Assembly (NCBI RefSeq): GCF_020360975.1
Contig: NW_025408683.1
Span: 1,240,001-1,304,000, forward strand
Direction: 5' to 3'
Source of the DNA: Hirsutella rhossiliensis
Lineage: Eukaryota; Ascomycota; Sordariomycetes; Hypocreales; Ophiocordycipitaceae
Length of the DNA stretch: 64,000 nucleotides
The notes beneath the pieces were generated by a model. It was not told where the DNA came from and made no database searches. It saw only the letters and a list, made by a program, of their open reading frames with translations. A program made the translations under genes and the position numbers. Positions 62,901 to 64,000 of this stretch are shown in pieces (position 1 is the stretch's first letter; every line of letters begins with the position of its first letter).

Positions 62901-63050
62901 GAAACTAGTAAAGACTTCGTCTATCTTATTATCTCGTCGCGCTAGTTAGTTATCGAGAAAGTCCCTTATAATAGGTCTAAACTAAGTAAGTACCGTTTTA
63001 GATAAATAATTTCCTATATAAAGTACCTTTTTAACTAAGTCTAAGAGTTT
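57000..63050 (-). pseudogene. Gag-pol of chromovirus B2, RIP-inactivated
   Basis: Mirror image of the B1 coding region. On the minus strand the RT motif again reads VYLDNILIF near 59.44-59.48 kb, with Asp to Asn in the catalytic pair. Integrase lies near 57.9-58.6 kb and gag near 62.3-63.0 kb. Because this copy lacks the TRIM-like insertion it shows the empty target site in the region near 61.45 kb. Confidence 0.85.
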
Positions 63051-63354
63051 AGTAAGGTAAAACCGGTAGTAGGCCTTAAGTTAGGTAAGAAAGTCTTAAA
63101 GCGTACTATAAGTACTATTAAATAGTCCTAGCTATTTTAGTTTAACTACTTCTCTAAGGTCCTTAACTTATCTATTACCTCCTTTATTCTTAAGTAACTA
63201 TACCTTATATCGAAGGGCGATAATTTCGCGTATTATATCCTAAGGCGATATAGTAGCTTTAGAGCTAGTTAATCTAGCTTACTATATAGGTATATTAATA
63301 GTTATAATATTACTTAGAGTAACGCGGTATTATATTAAATAAGAGCTTTTAACG

Positions 63355-63824
63355 TATAACGATTAATATTATTCTTAAGGGATAAACCTATTAAGGGGTT
63401 TATATTAGTAGATATAATAAGGCGTGGTCTTAGTAATAATAAGTATATTACGTTAGTAATAAGTCGGAGGTCGTAGACTATAAACTATAACTAGGTAATT
63501 AGAATTAAAGATAGAATTATAATAAAGATCTATATTAAAAGCTAGAGAGCTATCTATCTAAAGGAGTAAAAGTAGGTAGCTATATATACCTATAGAGACT
63601 ATCCTTAGATAATAGTCCTAGCTATAATCACCTTTATAGCTTACTATAGCTTACTTATAAGCTATACTCCTAAGTAGTAATCTATCTATATAAGGCTTAC
63701 TTAGCTTATATATACTTTAGGTAAGCTAAGCCTAAGTAACTTCTTATCCTAATTATTATTCCGAGCCGCCTTATTATATAAACGTAGCCGGCTCTCCTAC
63801 GGCCCGCTAACCATAGTCGTAATA
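63355..63824 (-). repeat. Family B LTR of copy 2, right (5' LTR), 470 bp
   Basis: Plus-strand TATAACGATTAATATT ... CCATAGTCGTAATA, followed by the ATAAG target duplication. Confidence 0.9.
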
Positions 63825-63829
63825 ATAAG

Positions 63830-64000
63830 CGCTTTACCTATTACCTTATTATTTTAAATTTTCTACTTAAAGCTCCCTAAGTAAATAAAGATAATATCTC
63901 CTACCTTTCTTTAATAATAACTTACCCTTTACTACCTTAAAAAAGATAAATAAAGATATAATTAAATAATAAAGTAAGAAAATAAATATTCTTACTACTT
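63830..64000 (+). other. Unclassified sequence D, part 3, running off the window
   Basis: Continues the host sequence on the right of chromovirus B2. AT-rich and RIP-type; nothing further was recognised. Confidence 0.35.

Larger units (their letters stand above)
55993..63824 (-). mobile_element. Ty3/gypsy chromovirus family B, copy 2 (full length, RIP-dead)
   Basis: A 7832 bp element in minus orientation, with LTRs at 55993-56461 (469 bp) and 63355-63824 (470 bp) and the perfect target duplication ATAAG (55988-55992 and 63825-63829). Internal sequence matches the reverse complement of copy 1 without the TRIM-like insertion. Both LTRs differ from those of copy 1 in their outer half, which adds about 20 bp, so the two copies represent slightly different LTR variants. 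Confidence 0.93.
25020..64000. other. RIP-degraded AT-rich block of nested retroelements
   Basis: Across nearly 39 kb the dinucleotides CpA and TpG are almost missing while TpA (as in TATAG, CTAG, TTAA) is very frequent; CpG is largely retained. This is the signature of repeat-induced point mutation, which converts CpA to TpA in duplicated DNA. Reading frames of retroelement proteins are still traceable but full of TAG and TAA codons, as expected from CAG, CAA and TGG. Islands that keep CpA/TpG are the TRIM-like element at 34.5 kb and much of the solo LTR at 43.6-44.3 kb. No intact gene was found; it could be pericentromeric or subtelomeric heterochromatin (inference). Confidence 0.95.

Noticed and set aside
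25020..64000. Mitochondrial insertion or telomeric repeat as the cause of AT-richness
   Set aside because: No organelle genes or telomeric repeats are seen. The depletion of CpA/TpG with CpG kept, plus traceable retroelement proteins, points to RIP.

Overview
The window looks like a filamentous ascomycete (Pezizomycotina) chromosome. Genes carry short GT-AG introns (about 42-190 bp) and encode families typical of moulds: a fungal rhodopsin-domain membrane protein, a TRI12-type MFS pump, a kelch/single-TM protein and a secreted GH20 hexosaminidase. The right-hand 39 kb shows the signature of repeat-induced point mutation (RIP): CpA and TpG are almost absent and TpA is in excess. No species assignment is attempted.

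Layout. Bases 1-24.7 kb are gene-rich with ordinary composition. From left to right: a gamma-glutamyltranspeptidase-like gene cut by the window edge (minus), a D-amino-acid oxidase (minus), a Fung_rhodopsin membrane protein (minus), a 3.5 kb Mutator-like (MULE) transposon with near-identical 106 bp terminal inverted repeats and a perfect 9 bp target duplication, a TRI12-like MFS transporter (minus) divergent from a FAD monooxygenase (plus), a kelch-repeat membrane protein (minus) with a MITE-like element just upstream, and a GH20 beta-N-acetylhexosaminidase (plus). Exon boundaries were worked out by reading frame and splice sites, and every spliced model keeps an open frame.

From about 25.0 kb to the end there is no intact gene. 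The sequence is a nested stack of RIP-degraded LTR retroelements: a Ty1/copia-like remnant, a Ty3/gypsy family 'A' with 186 bp LTRs (three copies, minus strand), a Ty3/gypsy chromovirus family 'B' with 450-470 bp LTRs (two copies, opposite strands), and three ~697 bp solo LTRs of a third family 'C'. Many insertions keep readable 5 bp target-site duplications, so the order of nesting can be reconstructed.

The most unusual item is a miniature LTR element (TRIM-like, 393 bp, 98 bp LTRs starting TGTCG and ending CGACA) present twice. One copy at 34.5 kb is almost free of RIP although it sits inside a destroyed chromovirus. A second copy at 28.5 kb in the opposite orientation is heavily RIP-mutated. 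The element carries Pol III A-box- and B-box-like motifs, one in the LTR and one in the internal region.

The genes do not form an obvious biosynthetic cluster because no core synthase is present. The most suggestive functional pair is the divergent efflux pump and FAD monooxygenase, which could share a promoter region and act in modification and export or detoxification of a small aromatic compound.
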